Assembly: GCA_025455635.1 (NCBI GenBank)
Contig: JALOMF010000322.1
Location: 1 to 5,360 of the forward strand
Direction of reading: 5' to 3'
Source: Saprospiraceae bacterium
Lineage (GTDB): Bacteria > Bacteroidota > Bacteroidia > Chitinophagales > Saprospiraceae
Length of the DNA: 5,360 bases
Shown here: piece after piece, positions 1-5,360 of the stretch
Position numbering within the stretch: position 1 is the stretch's first letter
How the letters are laid out: each line of letters starts with the position of its first letter
Translations under genes and position numbers: made by a program
Notes under the pieces: generated by a model
What the model was told of the DNA's origin: nothing
What the model saw: the letters and a program-made list of their open reading frames with translations, nothing else
Databases searched by the model: none

Positions 1-12
1 AATGTATTATAC

Positions 13-55
13 AAAAAAAAGAGGGTTGCCACATTAGCCATCCCTCTTTTTTTTT
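13..55. terminator. Bidirectional intrinsic terminator hairpin
   Basis: The arms AAAAAAAAGAGGG (13-25) and CCCTCTTTTTTTT (42-54) are perfect reverse complements around a 16-base loop. The GC part is only 5 bp (GAGGG/CCCTC), but it is flanked by an A-tract on one side and a T-tract on the other, so transcripts from either direction would end in a hairpin plus U-run. It probably ends a gene lying left of the window and insulates the arabinofuranosidase gene from read-through. Confidence 0.75.
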
Positions 56-116
56 GTTTAAATTCAAGTATGCTGATTGCCAATTTTGAGCAGCGCATGG
101 TTTTAAGTGTATTTTT

Positions 117-127
117 TACATCTTTGC
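117..127 (+). promoter_or_regulatory. Putative Bacteroidetes -7 promoter element for the arabinofuranosidase gene
   Basis: TACATCTTTGC resembles the Bacteroidetes -7 consensus TAnnTTTG, with one extra base between TA and TTTG. It lies in a T-rich stretch about 62 bases before the chosen ATG, a sensible distance for a leader. A matching -33 TTTG at normal spacing is not evident; the nearest, at 85-88, is too far upstream. The call rests on the -7 resemblance and the position alone. Confidence 0.4.
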
Positions 128-135
128 GAAAGTAG

Positions 136-150
136 CGCAGCGATGCTGCG
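136..150 (+). other. Small hairpin in the 5' leader
   Basis: CGCAGC (136-141) and GCTGCG (145-150) form a perfect 6-bp stem with a three-base GAT loop. The stretch also holds a direct repeat of GCGATGC (140-146 and 148-154). If the promoter at 117-127 is real, this hairpin sits near the 5' end of the arabinofuranosidase mRNA, where it could stabilise the transcript. No regulator can be named from the sequence. Confidence 0.35.
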
Positions 151-188
151 ATGCGTTGCTGATTTTTAACTTAAAACTAGTGAGATTT

Positions 189-1721
189 ATGAAAAGCACC
201 CTTCCCATCCTCCTGCTTTGCTTCGCAACAACTGCCTTCAGCCAAGCCACCATCACCCTCAACGCTGACCTCGGCCAGCATACCATCAACCGCCACATCT
301 ACGGGCACTTCTCGGAGCACCTCGGCAGGTGCATCTACGAGGGCATCTATGTGGGCGACAACAGCAATATCCCCAACAAGGACGGCATCCGCAACGACGT
401 GGTGGAGGCATTGCGCAAGCTAAAAACCCCCAACCTGCGCTGGCCCGGCGGCTGCTTCGCCGATACCTACCATTGGAAGGACGGCATCGGCCCAAAGGAC
501 AAGCGCCCCTCGATGGTCAACGTCTGGTGGGGCGGCGTGACGGAGGACAACAGCTTTGGCACCCACGACTTCCTCAACCTCTGCGAATCGCTCGGCGCCG
601 AGCCATACCTGAGCGCCAACGTGGGCAGCGGCACGGTGCAGGAGGTGGTCGAATGGACCCGCTACACCACCCACCCCGGCGGCGACCCGATGGCCGAATT
701 GCGCAAGCAAAATGGCCGCAAGGAGCCGTGGAAAGTGAAATACTGGGGCCTTGGCAACGAAGCTTGGGGCTGTGGTGGCAATATGACCGCCGAGTATTAC
801 GCCAATGTTTACCGCCAATACGCCACGTTCATGTCCGATTGGTCGAACTCCGGCGGCATCTTCCGCATCGCCTCCGGGGCCAGCAGCGACGACTATAAAT
901 GGACGGAAGTGCTCATGCGGGACATCCCCCACAACATGCTCGAAGGCGTGGCGCTGCACCATTATTCGGTCATTGACTGGAACGCCAAAGGCCCCGCCAC
1001 GGGCTTCACCGAGGAGCAATATTTCACCACCATGAAGCGGGCGCTGCAAATGGAGGAACTCGTGACCCGCCACTCGACCATCATGGACAAATACGACCCA
1101 AAGAAAAAAGTGGCCCTCGTGGTGGACGAATGGGGCGGCTGGTACGACGTGGAACCCGGAACGAACGGCGCATTTTTGTTCCAACAAAATACCATGCGTG
1201 ACGCCGTGCTGGCGGGCGCTACGCTCAATGTTTTCAACAACCACGCCGACCGGGTGCGAATGGCCAATATCGCCCAAATCGTGAACGTGCTGCAAGCCGT
1301 CATCCTCACCGATGGCCCGAAAATGCTGCTCACGCCAACCTACCACGTTATGGAAATGTACAACGTCCACCAGGACGCCACGATGCTGCCCATCACGCTG
1401 CAAACTGCTGATTATCAATTCGGTAAGGAAAAACTGCCTGCCATTTCCGCCTCGGCTTCCAAGGATAAAAACGGCGCAATCCACGTCAGCTTGACGAATG
1501 TGGATGCCAACAAGGCGCAGGAAGTGACCATCAATTTGCGGGGCACTTCGGCAAGTGCGGTGAGCGGTCGGGTGCTGGCTTCTGGCAAGATTCAAGACCA
1601 CAACACCTTCGACCAACCGGAGAAGGTGAAGCCCGTCAATTTCACGGGAGCGACCTTGAAAAACGGGGTGCTGACGGTGAAGATGCCTGCCGCATCGGTG
1701 GTGGTGTTGGAGGTGAAATAA
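189..1721 (+). CDS. abfA: Exported alpha-L-arabinofuranosidase, glycoside hydrolase family 51
   Basis: This 510-residue enzyme should release terminal alpha-L-arabinofuranosyl units from arabinan, arabinoxylan or oligosaccharides by the retaining mechanism of family GH51. The acid/base glutamate is E191 in GLGNEAWGCGG and the nucleophile is E314 in VVDEWGGWYD; their spacing fits the family. Other active-site residues appear kept: E43 (HFSEHLG), C89 (RWPGGCFADTYHW), N190, H257/Y259 (ALHHYS) and Q363 (NIAQIVN). A TIM barrel covers roughly residues 35-365, followed by the usual beta-sandwich to the end, so the protein is full length. The ATG at 189 is chosen because it directly begins a signal peptide (MKSTLPILLLCFATTAFSQ); upstream in-frame starts are only TTG (156) and GTG (180). 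The C-terminus has no type IX secretion sorting domain, so I infer a periplasmic location. No SusC/SusD or other carbohydrate gene is adjacent, and a terminator follows, so it is probably transcribed alone. Confidence 0.95.
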   Translation: MKSTLPILLLCFATTAFSQATITLNADLGQHTINRHIYGHFSEHLGRCIYEGIYVGDNSNIPNKDGIRNDVVEALRKLKTPNLRWPGGCFADTYHWKDGIGPKDKRPSMVNVWWGGVTEDNSFGTHDFLNLCESLGAEPYLSANVGSGTVQEVVEWTRYTTHPGGDPMAELRKQNGRKEPWKVKYWGLGNEAWGCGGNMTAEYYANVYRQYATFMSDWSNSGGIFRIASGASSDDYKWTEVLMRDIPHNMLEGVALHHYSVIDWNAKGPATGFTEEQYFTTMKRALQMEELVTRHSTIMDKYDPKKKVALVVDEWGGWYDVEPGTNGAFLFQQNTMRDAVLAGATLNVFNNHADRVRMANIAQIVNVLQAVILTDGPKMLLTPTYHVMEMYNVHQDATMLPITLQTADYQFGKEKLPAISASASKDKNGAIHVSLTNVDANKAQEVTINLRGTSASAVSGRVLASGKIQDHNTFDQPEKVKPVNFTGATLKNGVLTVKMPAASVVVLEVK

Positions 1722-1761
1722 TTCCTGGGCAGGTGATTTCCGGCGGCCAACGTTAGAAAGT

Positions 1762-1811
1762 TCCTTGTGGTTATGGCGACTAAGCCGCTACAACCACAAG
1801 GAGTTTTTTTT
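1762..1811 (+). terminator. Intrinsic terminator after the arabinofuranosidase gene
   Basis: TCCTTGTGGTT (1762-1772) pairs perfectly with AACCACAAGGA (1792-1802); the stem can extend inwards with a mismatch and a wobble. Eight T residues follow at 1804-1811. It lies about 40 bases past the stop of the GH51 gene. The same hairpin read from the - strand is followed only by a weak AACTTTCT tail, so it serves mainly + strand transcripts, though it may also help stop transcription from the convergent kinase gene. Confidence 0.88.
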
Positions 1812-1873
1812 AGGCATTATTGAACTATGGCCATTTGCTTGGTTGCATTCCTAATTTTCTACTTAGTTTTTGA

Positions 1874-3154
1874 TTAAAAAATCGGCAGGGTAAAATAGAT
1901 GGTAGTGCCATGCCCTTCCTTGGATTCCAACCAAATATTGCCACCATGCCGCTGCACGATTTTCTTGCAAATGGCAAGCCCAAGCCCGGTGCCCGGAAAT
2001 TTGTCCATGGAGTGTAGGCGGTAGAACATGTCGAACACTTTTTCTTGGTACTTTGGGTCAATGCCGATGCCGTTGTCCCGGACGAAGAAGCAGGCTTGGC
2101 CGCTGACATCGGATGTCGTTCGGCCAAACGTGATTTCTGGCTGCGGACTGGTATTGTAGTTGAGGGCGTTTTCCGACAAGTTTTGGAGCAGTTGGACGAT
2201 TTGCATTTGCTGCGCCAGCACTTTTGGCATTTCACCCCGCACCCGTACGATGGCGTTTCTTTCGGTAAACCTGTCATTGAGCAGCCCGGCCACAGTCTGC
2301 CAAACCTCTCCCATGTCCACGGCTTCGTTGGGAGCCATTTCGTTTTTTTCGATACGGGCGTAGTCCAATATATTGTCAATGATGCTGTTCATGTGGTGGG
2401 CGTAATTGTTGATATAGCCCAAAAACTGGTGAATGCTTTCGTCGGCATGGTCTTTTAGCCTTCGGTTCAGTAGCCCCCCGAAGGATATGATGTTGCGCAG
2501 CGGCGTACGCAGGTCGTGGGAGGCCACAAAGGCGAACCGCTCCAGTTCCTCGTTTTTTTTGGTCAGGGATTCCTGTTGGGCGTTCATCTCGGCCAAGTGC
2601 TGAGTGATAGTTTCCTGTTGCTTCTGTTTCAGCCGCTCGTAGGAAATGAGGGTGGACATGATGATGATGGAAAGGCAAATCCTGTTCAGCATGATGTTGA
2701 ACTTGTCCACCTGCGTGTAAAACTCGGTGACCGGCGTTCTATCCGTTAAGTAGAATACTATTTGTATTAAAATGGAAACGATGAACCAAAAAATGCCCGC
2801 CCTGATGGTGGAGAGCGTGACGGCAATCAACGGAGGAAGTATCAGCCAAGCATAAAACTGCGAGGAAACCCCGCTCGTTTGGTTGATGGGTTTTATGAGC
2901 ACCAAAAAGCAGCCAATCACGGCAATGTTTACGCAGGTGTTGATGTTTCCAGTCCTGATGAAAAACAATAGCAACAACAGGCAAAGCCCCACAAAGGGCA
3001 GGTAGGAGATTTTTTGGTAAATCGGGCTGAATAGCGAGGCGATGGCGAAAATGGAGCAGATAATGGTTACGAGAATCAAGTTGTTCAGGAAAAACTGCGC
3101 CCTCCTATACTCTTCCGTCTGCGGTTTGAAATGTTTGTCTAGAATTGATACCAT
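1874..3154 (-). CDS. Orphan membrane sensor histidine kinase
   Basis: This 426-residue protein should sense a signal at the inner membrane, autophosphorylate on histidine and pass the phosphate to a response regulator. About six hydrophobic helices lie near residues 23-43, 50-66, 72-89, 100-115, 118-136 and 155-171. A charged, Q/E/K-rich probable coiled coil (172-207) leads into a HisKA domain with H213 in FVASHDLRTPLR. The ATPase domain keeps the N box (N329 in NLSENALNY), G1 (DNGIGID, 360-366), F box (FDMFYRL) and G2 (PGTGLGLAI, 387-395), so it looks catalytically complete. There is no PAS, HAMP or receiver domain, and no response regulator gene is in the window. The ATG at 3154 is preferred over an in-frame TTG at 3190 because the extra 12 residues add no recognisable part. 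The signal is unknown. The gene looks richer in A+T than its neighbours. Confidence 0.93.
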   Translation of the reverse strand: MVSILDKHFKPQTEEYRRAQFFLNNLILVTIICSIFAIASLFSPIYQKISYLPFVGLCLLLLLFFIRTGNINTCVNIAVIGCFLVLIKPINQTSGVSSQFYAWLILPPLIAVTLSTIRAGIFWFIVSILIQIVFYLTDRTPVTEFYTQVDKFNIMLNRICLSIIIMSTLISYERLKQKQQETITQHLAEMNAQQESLTKKNEELERFAFVASHDLRTPLRNIISFGGLLNRRLKDHADESIHQFLGYINNYAHHMNSIIDNILDYARIEKNEMAPNEAVDMGEVWQTVAGLLNDRFTERNAIVRVRGEMPKVLAQQMQIVQLLQNLSENALNYNTSPQPEITFGRTTSDVSGQACFFVRDNGIGIDPKYQEKVFDMFYRLHSMDKFPGTGLGLAICKKIVQRHGGNIWLESKEGHGTTIYFTLPIF

Positions 3155-3368
3155 GTTTGCAATTGTTTTTTGCCTTGGTTTTCGGAGCAATGGTTTCGCA
3201 GGCTTCTCTTGTTTTTCGTTTGGCTCCTTGGCAAAAAGGTTGAATCATTTTAATCTGCCAAAATAAATGCCAAATCGGAATATTATTATACAAATCGCCT
3301 TTTACGAATGATAATAGGTACTGCGAAGGTGCAGATTTTCAAAAAAATGTTTTGTTATTGTTTTCAAC
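3155..3368. other. AT-rich divergent intergenic region, probable promoters
   Basis: The region separates the kinase (-) from the DJ-1/PfpI remnant (+) and must carry the kinase promoter. On the - strand there is a TATAAT hexamer (revcomp of 3285-3290) and a near-match to TAnnTTTG (TATTTTGG, around 3268-3275), but no element pair with good spacing. TTTTTGCC (3167-3174) and GGCAAAAA (3230-3237) are inverted copies about 55 bases apart and may be chance in AT-rich DNA. Short open frames here look non-coding, and no RNA gene is recognisable. Confidence 0.35.
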
Positions 3369-3704
3369 GTGACCGAAGTTCTATCCTACGTGCATTTACA
3401 CGGTGCCCCCACGAAGGGCAAAATCCTGATGGTGGCCAGTTCGCCCTCCACCTCCAACCAAACGGGCTGGCACATTGGCTTTTGGGCGGCCGAGCTGACG
3501 CACCCACTGCGGGTCTTTCAAGAGGCGGGCTACGAGGTCGAACTCACCAGCACCGAGGGCGGCAAGCTGATGATGGACGGCTACTCCAACCCCACCGATG
3601 CCAGCGGCTGGGCGGCGGGATTCATGGCAGATTTTAACCAGTCGGGCAGCGGTGATTTCCAAAAAACGAGCAATTTTGGCGGGTTTTTGAGACACGATTT
3701 TTAA
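3369..3704 (+). pseudogene. Truncated DJ-1/PfpI-family (class I glutamine amidotransferase-like) gene remnant
   Basis: The open frame from a GTG at 3369 encodes 111 residues. Residues 17-80 (about 3417-3608) read like the N-terminus of large DJ-1/PfpI proteins (Hsp31-like glyoxalase, chaperone or amidase relatives): strand GKILMVASSPST, then TGWHIGFWAAELTHP, with the glutamate of AAELTHP at the place of the family's conserved active-site acid, then F-EAGYEVEL and GYSNPTDASG. Full-length relatives have roughly 220-250 residues. Here the similarity stops abruptly after DASG, and the remaining 31 residues do not resemble the family in any frame. The nucleophile-elbow cysteine and the whole C-terminal half are missing, so the product cannot be a normal enzyme. 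There is no ATG before the conserved core; GTG at 3369 or 3387 are the only candidates. It sits 16 bases before the next gene in the same direction, so it may survive as that gene's transcribed leader. A short functional protein cannot be excluded. Confidence 0.72.
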
Positions 3705-3720
3705 TTCAAATTTTTTCATC

Positions 3721-4335
3721 ATGAAAATAGCCATCATCGGTTCCGGCAACGTCGGCGGCGCACTCGCCCAGCAATGGGCCAAGGCAGGCCATACCGTCCT
3801 CATCGGGGCAAAACTCCCCCTCAGCGACAAGAACATCCAACTCGCTGCCAACATCGGCGAGGATCGGTTCACCTCCATCGAATCTGCCGTGCAGCAATGC
3901 GAGGCCGTACTGGTTGCCACGCCACCGACCGCCGTTTTCGACATCATCGAACAAATGGGCGACGTGTCGGGCAAAATCCTGATGGACGCCACCAATGCCG
4001 TGCGGCAAAAGCCAGCGCCTTTCGACTCGGTTTTCCATGCTTTGGCGGAAAAAACTGCCGGGAAAGTGGTGAAATGCTTCAATTCCACGGGTTTTGAGAA
4101 CATGATGAACCCCGTTTACCACGGTGAAAAATTGGACATGTTCATGGCTGGCGACGATGCTGAGGCCAAGGAAGTTGCGAAGCAACTCGCATTAGATGCG
4201 GGCTTCGGCACCTGCTGGGATTTCGGCCAAGCCGACAAAGTGGTGCTGCTGGAGCAGTTCGCCCTGTCGTGGATAAACCTCGCCATCATGCAGGGCCACG
4301 GACGGGACATTGCGTTTCGGGTGGTGCGGCGGTAG
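3721..4335 (+). CDS. NADPH-dependent F420 reductase-like oxidoreductase
   Basis: This 204-residue cytosolic protein has the N-terminal Rossmann fold of the 'NADP oxidoreductase, coenzyme F420-dependent' family. It begins MKIAIIGSGNVGGALAQ, with the glycine signature G7-x-G9-x-x-G12, followed by GHTVLIGAK at the end of strand 2, VLVATPP (63-69), ILMDATNAV (86-94) and VVKCFNSTGFENM (116-128), all in the family's usual order. The length matches the family. Characterised members move hydride between NADPH and F420, but many homologues occur in bacteria with no known F420, where the acceptor is unknown; here only NAD(P)-linked redox activity is a safe inference. The ATG at 3721 directly starts strand 1. 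It follows the DJ-1/PfpI remnant by 16 bases without a visible promoter or Shine-Dalgarno sequence, so it probably shares the upstream transcript. It converges on the PorP/SprF gene. Confidence 0.88.
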   Translation: MKIAIIGSGNVGGALAQQWAKAGHTVLIGAKLPLSDKNIQLAANIGEDRFTSIESAVQQCEAVLVATPPTAVFDIIEQMGDVSGKILMDATNAVRQKPAPFDSVFHALAEKTAGKVVKCFNSTGFENMMNPVYHGEKLDMFMAGDDAEAKEVAKQLALDAGFGTCWDFGQADKVVLLEQFALSWINLAIMQGHGRDIAFRVVRR

Positions 4336-4355
4336 CTTGTATAAAACGGGGAAAT

Positions 4356-4383
4356 GGCCGAGTAAATCAAAAATACCTCGGCC
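4356..4383. terminator. Hairpin between convergent genes, weak terminator candidate
   Basis: GGCCGAG (4356-4362) and CTCGGCC (4377-4383) form a perfect 7-bp GC-rich stem with a 14-base A/T-rich loop. The structure straddles the TGA stop of the PorP/SprF gene (4367-4369) and lies 20 bases after the stop of the oxidoreductase gene. Neither strand has a good U-run after the stem: the - strand tail reads ATTTCCCCGTTTTAT and the + strand tail TCAACGC. It is the only candidate 3'-end structure in the 31-base gap. Confidence 0.42.
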
Positions 4384-5293
4384 TCAACGCTGGCACCATT
4401 GGCGCCGCCGAAGCCTTCACAAAAGCATATTCCAGCAAAAACTCAAACGACCCGGCGTTGCCGTTCCGAACAGCCCCAAGCCCGAGGTCGTAAGCCAAAC
4501 CCGCCCGAATCCGCTCCGAAATCTGGTATTGGCCAACGGCCACCAAGGCATCGCCGCCAAGGCCGTCGTAGTTTTTGCTCATGCGCAAAGTGCTGCCCAA
4601 CCACAGCCTCGCCACCTCCGTGAAGCCAAAACCGAGGTGCGCATCGAAGCTCGGCGGCGCATTTTCCACTACCCGAACCGCCCCGGCAGCCCGCATCCTG
4701 AGCGTGGGCGAGAGTTCCAGCACGGTTCCCGCATTGGCGAAAACGTGCCGCACCTGCCCGTTCGACTGCCCCCGGTCGAGCACCTGTGGGATGGCTGCGC
4801 CCACGAAAAACCGCTCGTTTTCAAAATGGACGCCCATGCCCAGGTTGAACAGGTATTGGAAATCCATCATGCCCTCCACGGCCTGCTTGCTACCAGATAT
4901 TGTGCGCACCTCCGTCAAATCGGCCTCGTAGCGGGTCATGCTGCCATGCAGCCCGATGCCCAAACGCCCGCCACCAAGCTGCACCCGGTAAGCATAGGCC
5001 GCTTGCGCAAAAGTCGAGTTGTAGAAGCCGATACGGTCGTTCACCACCGTCAGTCCCAAGCCGACCCGACCCGCCAAAATCGGCGAGTTCGTACTGAACG
5101 CTTGCGTCACGGGCGCACCCTCCAGCCCCGCCCACTGCTGGCGGTGAAATGCCGTAAAAATGGGCAGCCCAGTGCTCCCCGCCGCCCCCGGATTGGCGAT
5201 GAGCTTATTGTAAAAAAACTGCGAAAAGAAGGGCTGCTGCTGCGCAAACAGGGAGGTGCAACCAAGGAGGAAAAGTAGGTGTAGGTATCTCAT
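4367..5293 (-). CDS. PorP/SprF-family outer-membrane protein (type IX secretion/gliding)
   Basis: This 308-residue protein belongs to the PorP/SprF family of beta-barrel-like outer-membrane proteins. Family members work with the type IX secretion system, and SprF-like ones help deliver a specific large adhesin to the surface. The signal peptide is MRYLHLLFLLGCTSLFA, with likely cleavage before QQQ. The mature start carries the hallmark PFFSQFFYNKLIANPGAAGS (21-40), then FHRQQWAGLEGAPVTQAFS (49-67), a second family signature. Alternating hydrophobic strands with GLGL/GIGL turns run to a C-terminal LLEYAF and a final aromatic residue, as in outer-membrane barrels. The ATG at 5293 begins the signal peptide; an in-frame GTG at 5305 lies inside a hairpin and is unlikely. 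The length is usual for the family. In many Bacteroidetes such genes sit just downstream of a giant adhesin gene with a gliding-type C-terminal domain, which would lie right of this window. The exact role, PorP-like or SprF-like, cannot be told from the sequence. Confidence 0.9.
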   Translation of the reverse strand: MRYLHLLFLLGCTSLFAQQQPFFSQFFYNKLIANPGAAGSTGLPIFTAFHRQQWAGLEGAPVTQAFSTNSPILAGRVGLGLTVVNDRIGFYNSTFAQAAYAYRVQLGGGRLGIGLHGSMTRYEADLTEVRTISGSKQAVEGMMDFQYLFNLGMGVHFENERFFVGAAIPQVLDRGQSNGQVRHVFANAGTVLELSPTLRMRAAGAVRVVENAPPSFDAHLGFGFTEVARLWLGSTLRMSKNYDGLGGDALVAVGQYQISERIRAGLAYDLGLGAVRNGNAGSFEFLLEYAFVKASAAPMVPALRPRYF

Positions 5294-5302
5294 TTTATGT
5301 AA

Positions 5303-5321
5303 CACGGACTGCTAGTCCGTG
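5303..5321. repeat. Perfect palindromic hairpin upstream of the PorP/SprF gene
   Basis: CACGGACT (5303-5310) and AGTCCGTG (5314-5321) are perfect reverse complements around a three-base GCT loop. Read on the - strand the hairpin ends nine bases before the ATG of the PorP/SprF gene, inside the expected 5' leader. It resembles the compact palindromes of REP-like elements. On the + strand it is followed by a T-rich stretch (CTTTTATGTTTTTTATT), so it could also stop antisense transcription. Confidence 0.6.
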
Positions 5322-5343
5322 CTTTTATGTTTTTTATTATCGT

Positions 5344-5352
5344 CAAATCCTA
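5344..5352 (-). promoter_or_regulatory. Possible -7 promoter element for the PorP/SprF gene
   Basis: On the - strand this reads TAGGATTTG, close to the Bacteroidetes TAnnTTTG box but with one extra spacer base. It lies about 50 bases before the ATG and upstream of the palindrome, so a transcript from here would carry the hairpin near its 5' end. The -33 region is outside the window. This is weak evidence. Confidence 0.22.
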
Positions 5353-5360
5353 TTTACGAA

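Noticed and set aside
329..898. A 189-codon + strand frame overlapping the arabinofuranosidase gene
   Set aside because: It is a frameshifted copy of the GH51 gene with an arginine/proline-rich product and no motif.
420..1616. A 398-codon open frame on the - strand inside the arabinofuranosidase gene
   Set aside because: It lies fully antisense to a gene with clear catalytic motifs, resembles no family, and is rich in H, V, A and G, as expected for a shadow frame in GC-rich DNA.
1825..2379. A 184-codon - strand frame overlapping the end of the kinase gene
   Set aside because: It is an out-of-frame reading of the kinase ATPase domain, whose N, G1 and G2 boxes lie in the longer frame.
3230..3237. 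Inverted repeat TTTTTGCC/GGCAAAAA in the divergent intergenic region as an operator
   Set aside because: The arms are short, AT-rich and about 55 bases apart, so chance is likely; it is mentioned only in the intergenic entry.
3396..4103. A 235-codon open frame on the - strand spanning the DJ-1/PfpI remnant and the oxidoreductase
   Set aside because: It runs antisense to two recognisable + strand sequences and has no recognisable domain.
4310..5278. A 322-codon open frame on the + strand opposite the PorP/SprF gene
   Set aside because: Its R-, P-, H- and A-rich product looks like the complement of a GC-rich coding frame. The opposite strand carries a signal peptide and the family motifs.
5258..5293. 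Lipobox-like LLGC at residues 9-12 of the PorP/SprF signal peptide
   Set aside because: The hydrophobic core before the cysteine is short, and the sequence continues to a good signal peptidase I site (SLFA before QQQ), where PorP/SprF proteins normally begin. Chance resemblance is more likely than a lipoprotein.

Overview
The window looks like chromosomal DNA from a free-living member of the Bacteroidetes (Bacteroidota), probably of the Saprospiria/Cytophaga-like sort with moderately high GC. Three things point there: a PorP/SprF-family protein, which belongs to the type IX secretion and gliding machinery unique to this phylum; signal peptides ending in 'FSQ' or 'FAQ'; and starts without Shine-Dalgarno sequences, one of them preceded by a 'TTTG'-type -7 promoter element. 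No RNA gene, CRISPR array, insertion sequence or phage gene is visible.

Layout from left to right. Positions 1-188 hold a strong A-tract/T-tract terminator hairpin, then a putative promoter and a short structured leader. A GH51 alpha-L-arabinofuranosidase with an export signal follows on the + strand (189-1721) and ends at a clear intrinsic terminator (1762-1811). On the - strand (3154-1874) lies an orphan hybrid-free sensor histidine kinase with six predicted membrane helices. An AT-rich divergent intergenic region separates it from the + strand remnant of a DJ-1/PfpI-family gene (about 3369-3704), which keeps only the N-terminal third of the fold. Sixteen bases further on is an intact NADPH-dependent F420 reductase-like Rossmann oxidoreductase (3721-4335). 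It converges, with only 31 bases between the stops, on a PorP/SprF-family outer-membrane protein on the - strand (5293-4367). The start of that last gene is preceded by a perfect 8-bp palindromic hairpin at 5303-5321.

The genes do not form one pathway. They are five separate transcription units or near-units: polysaccharide side-chain removal in the periplasm, membrane signalling, a decayed DJ-1/PfpI gene with a linked small redox enzyme, and surface secretion/gliding. I found no convincing new multi-gene system. The most useful second looks are the truncated DJ-1/PfpI gene, the palindrome just upstream of the PorP/SprF start, the hairpin straddling the stop of that gene, and the kinase with an unassigned six-helix sensor domain and no partner regulator nearby.
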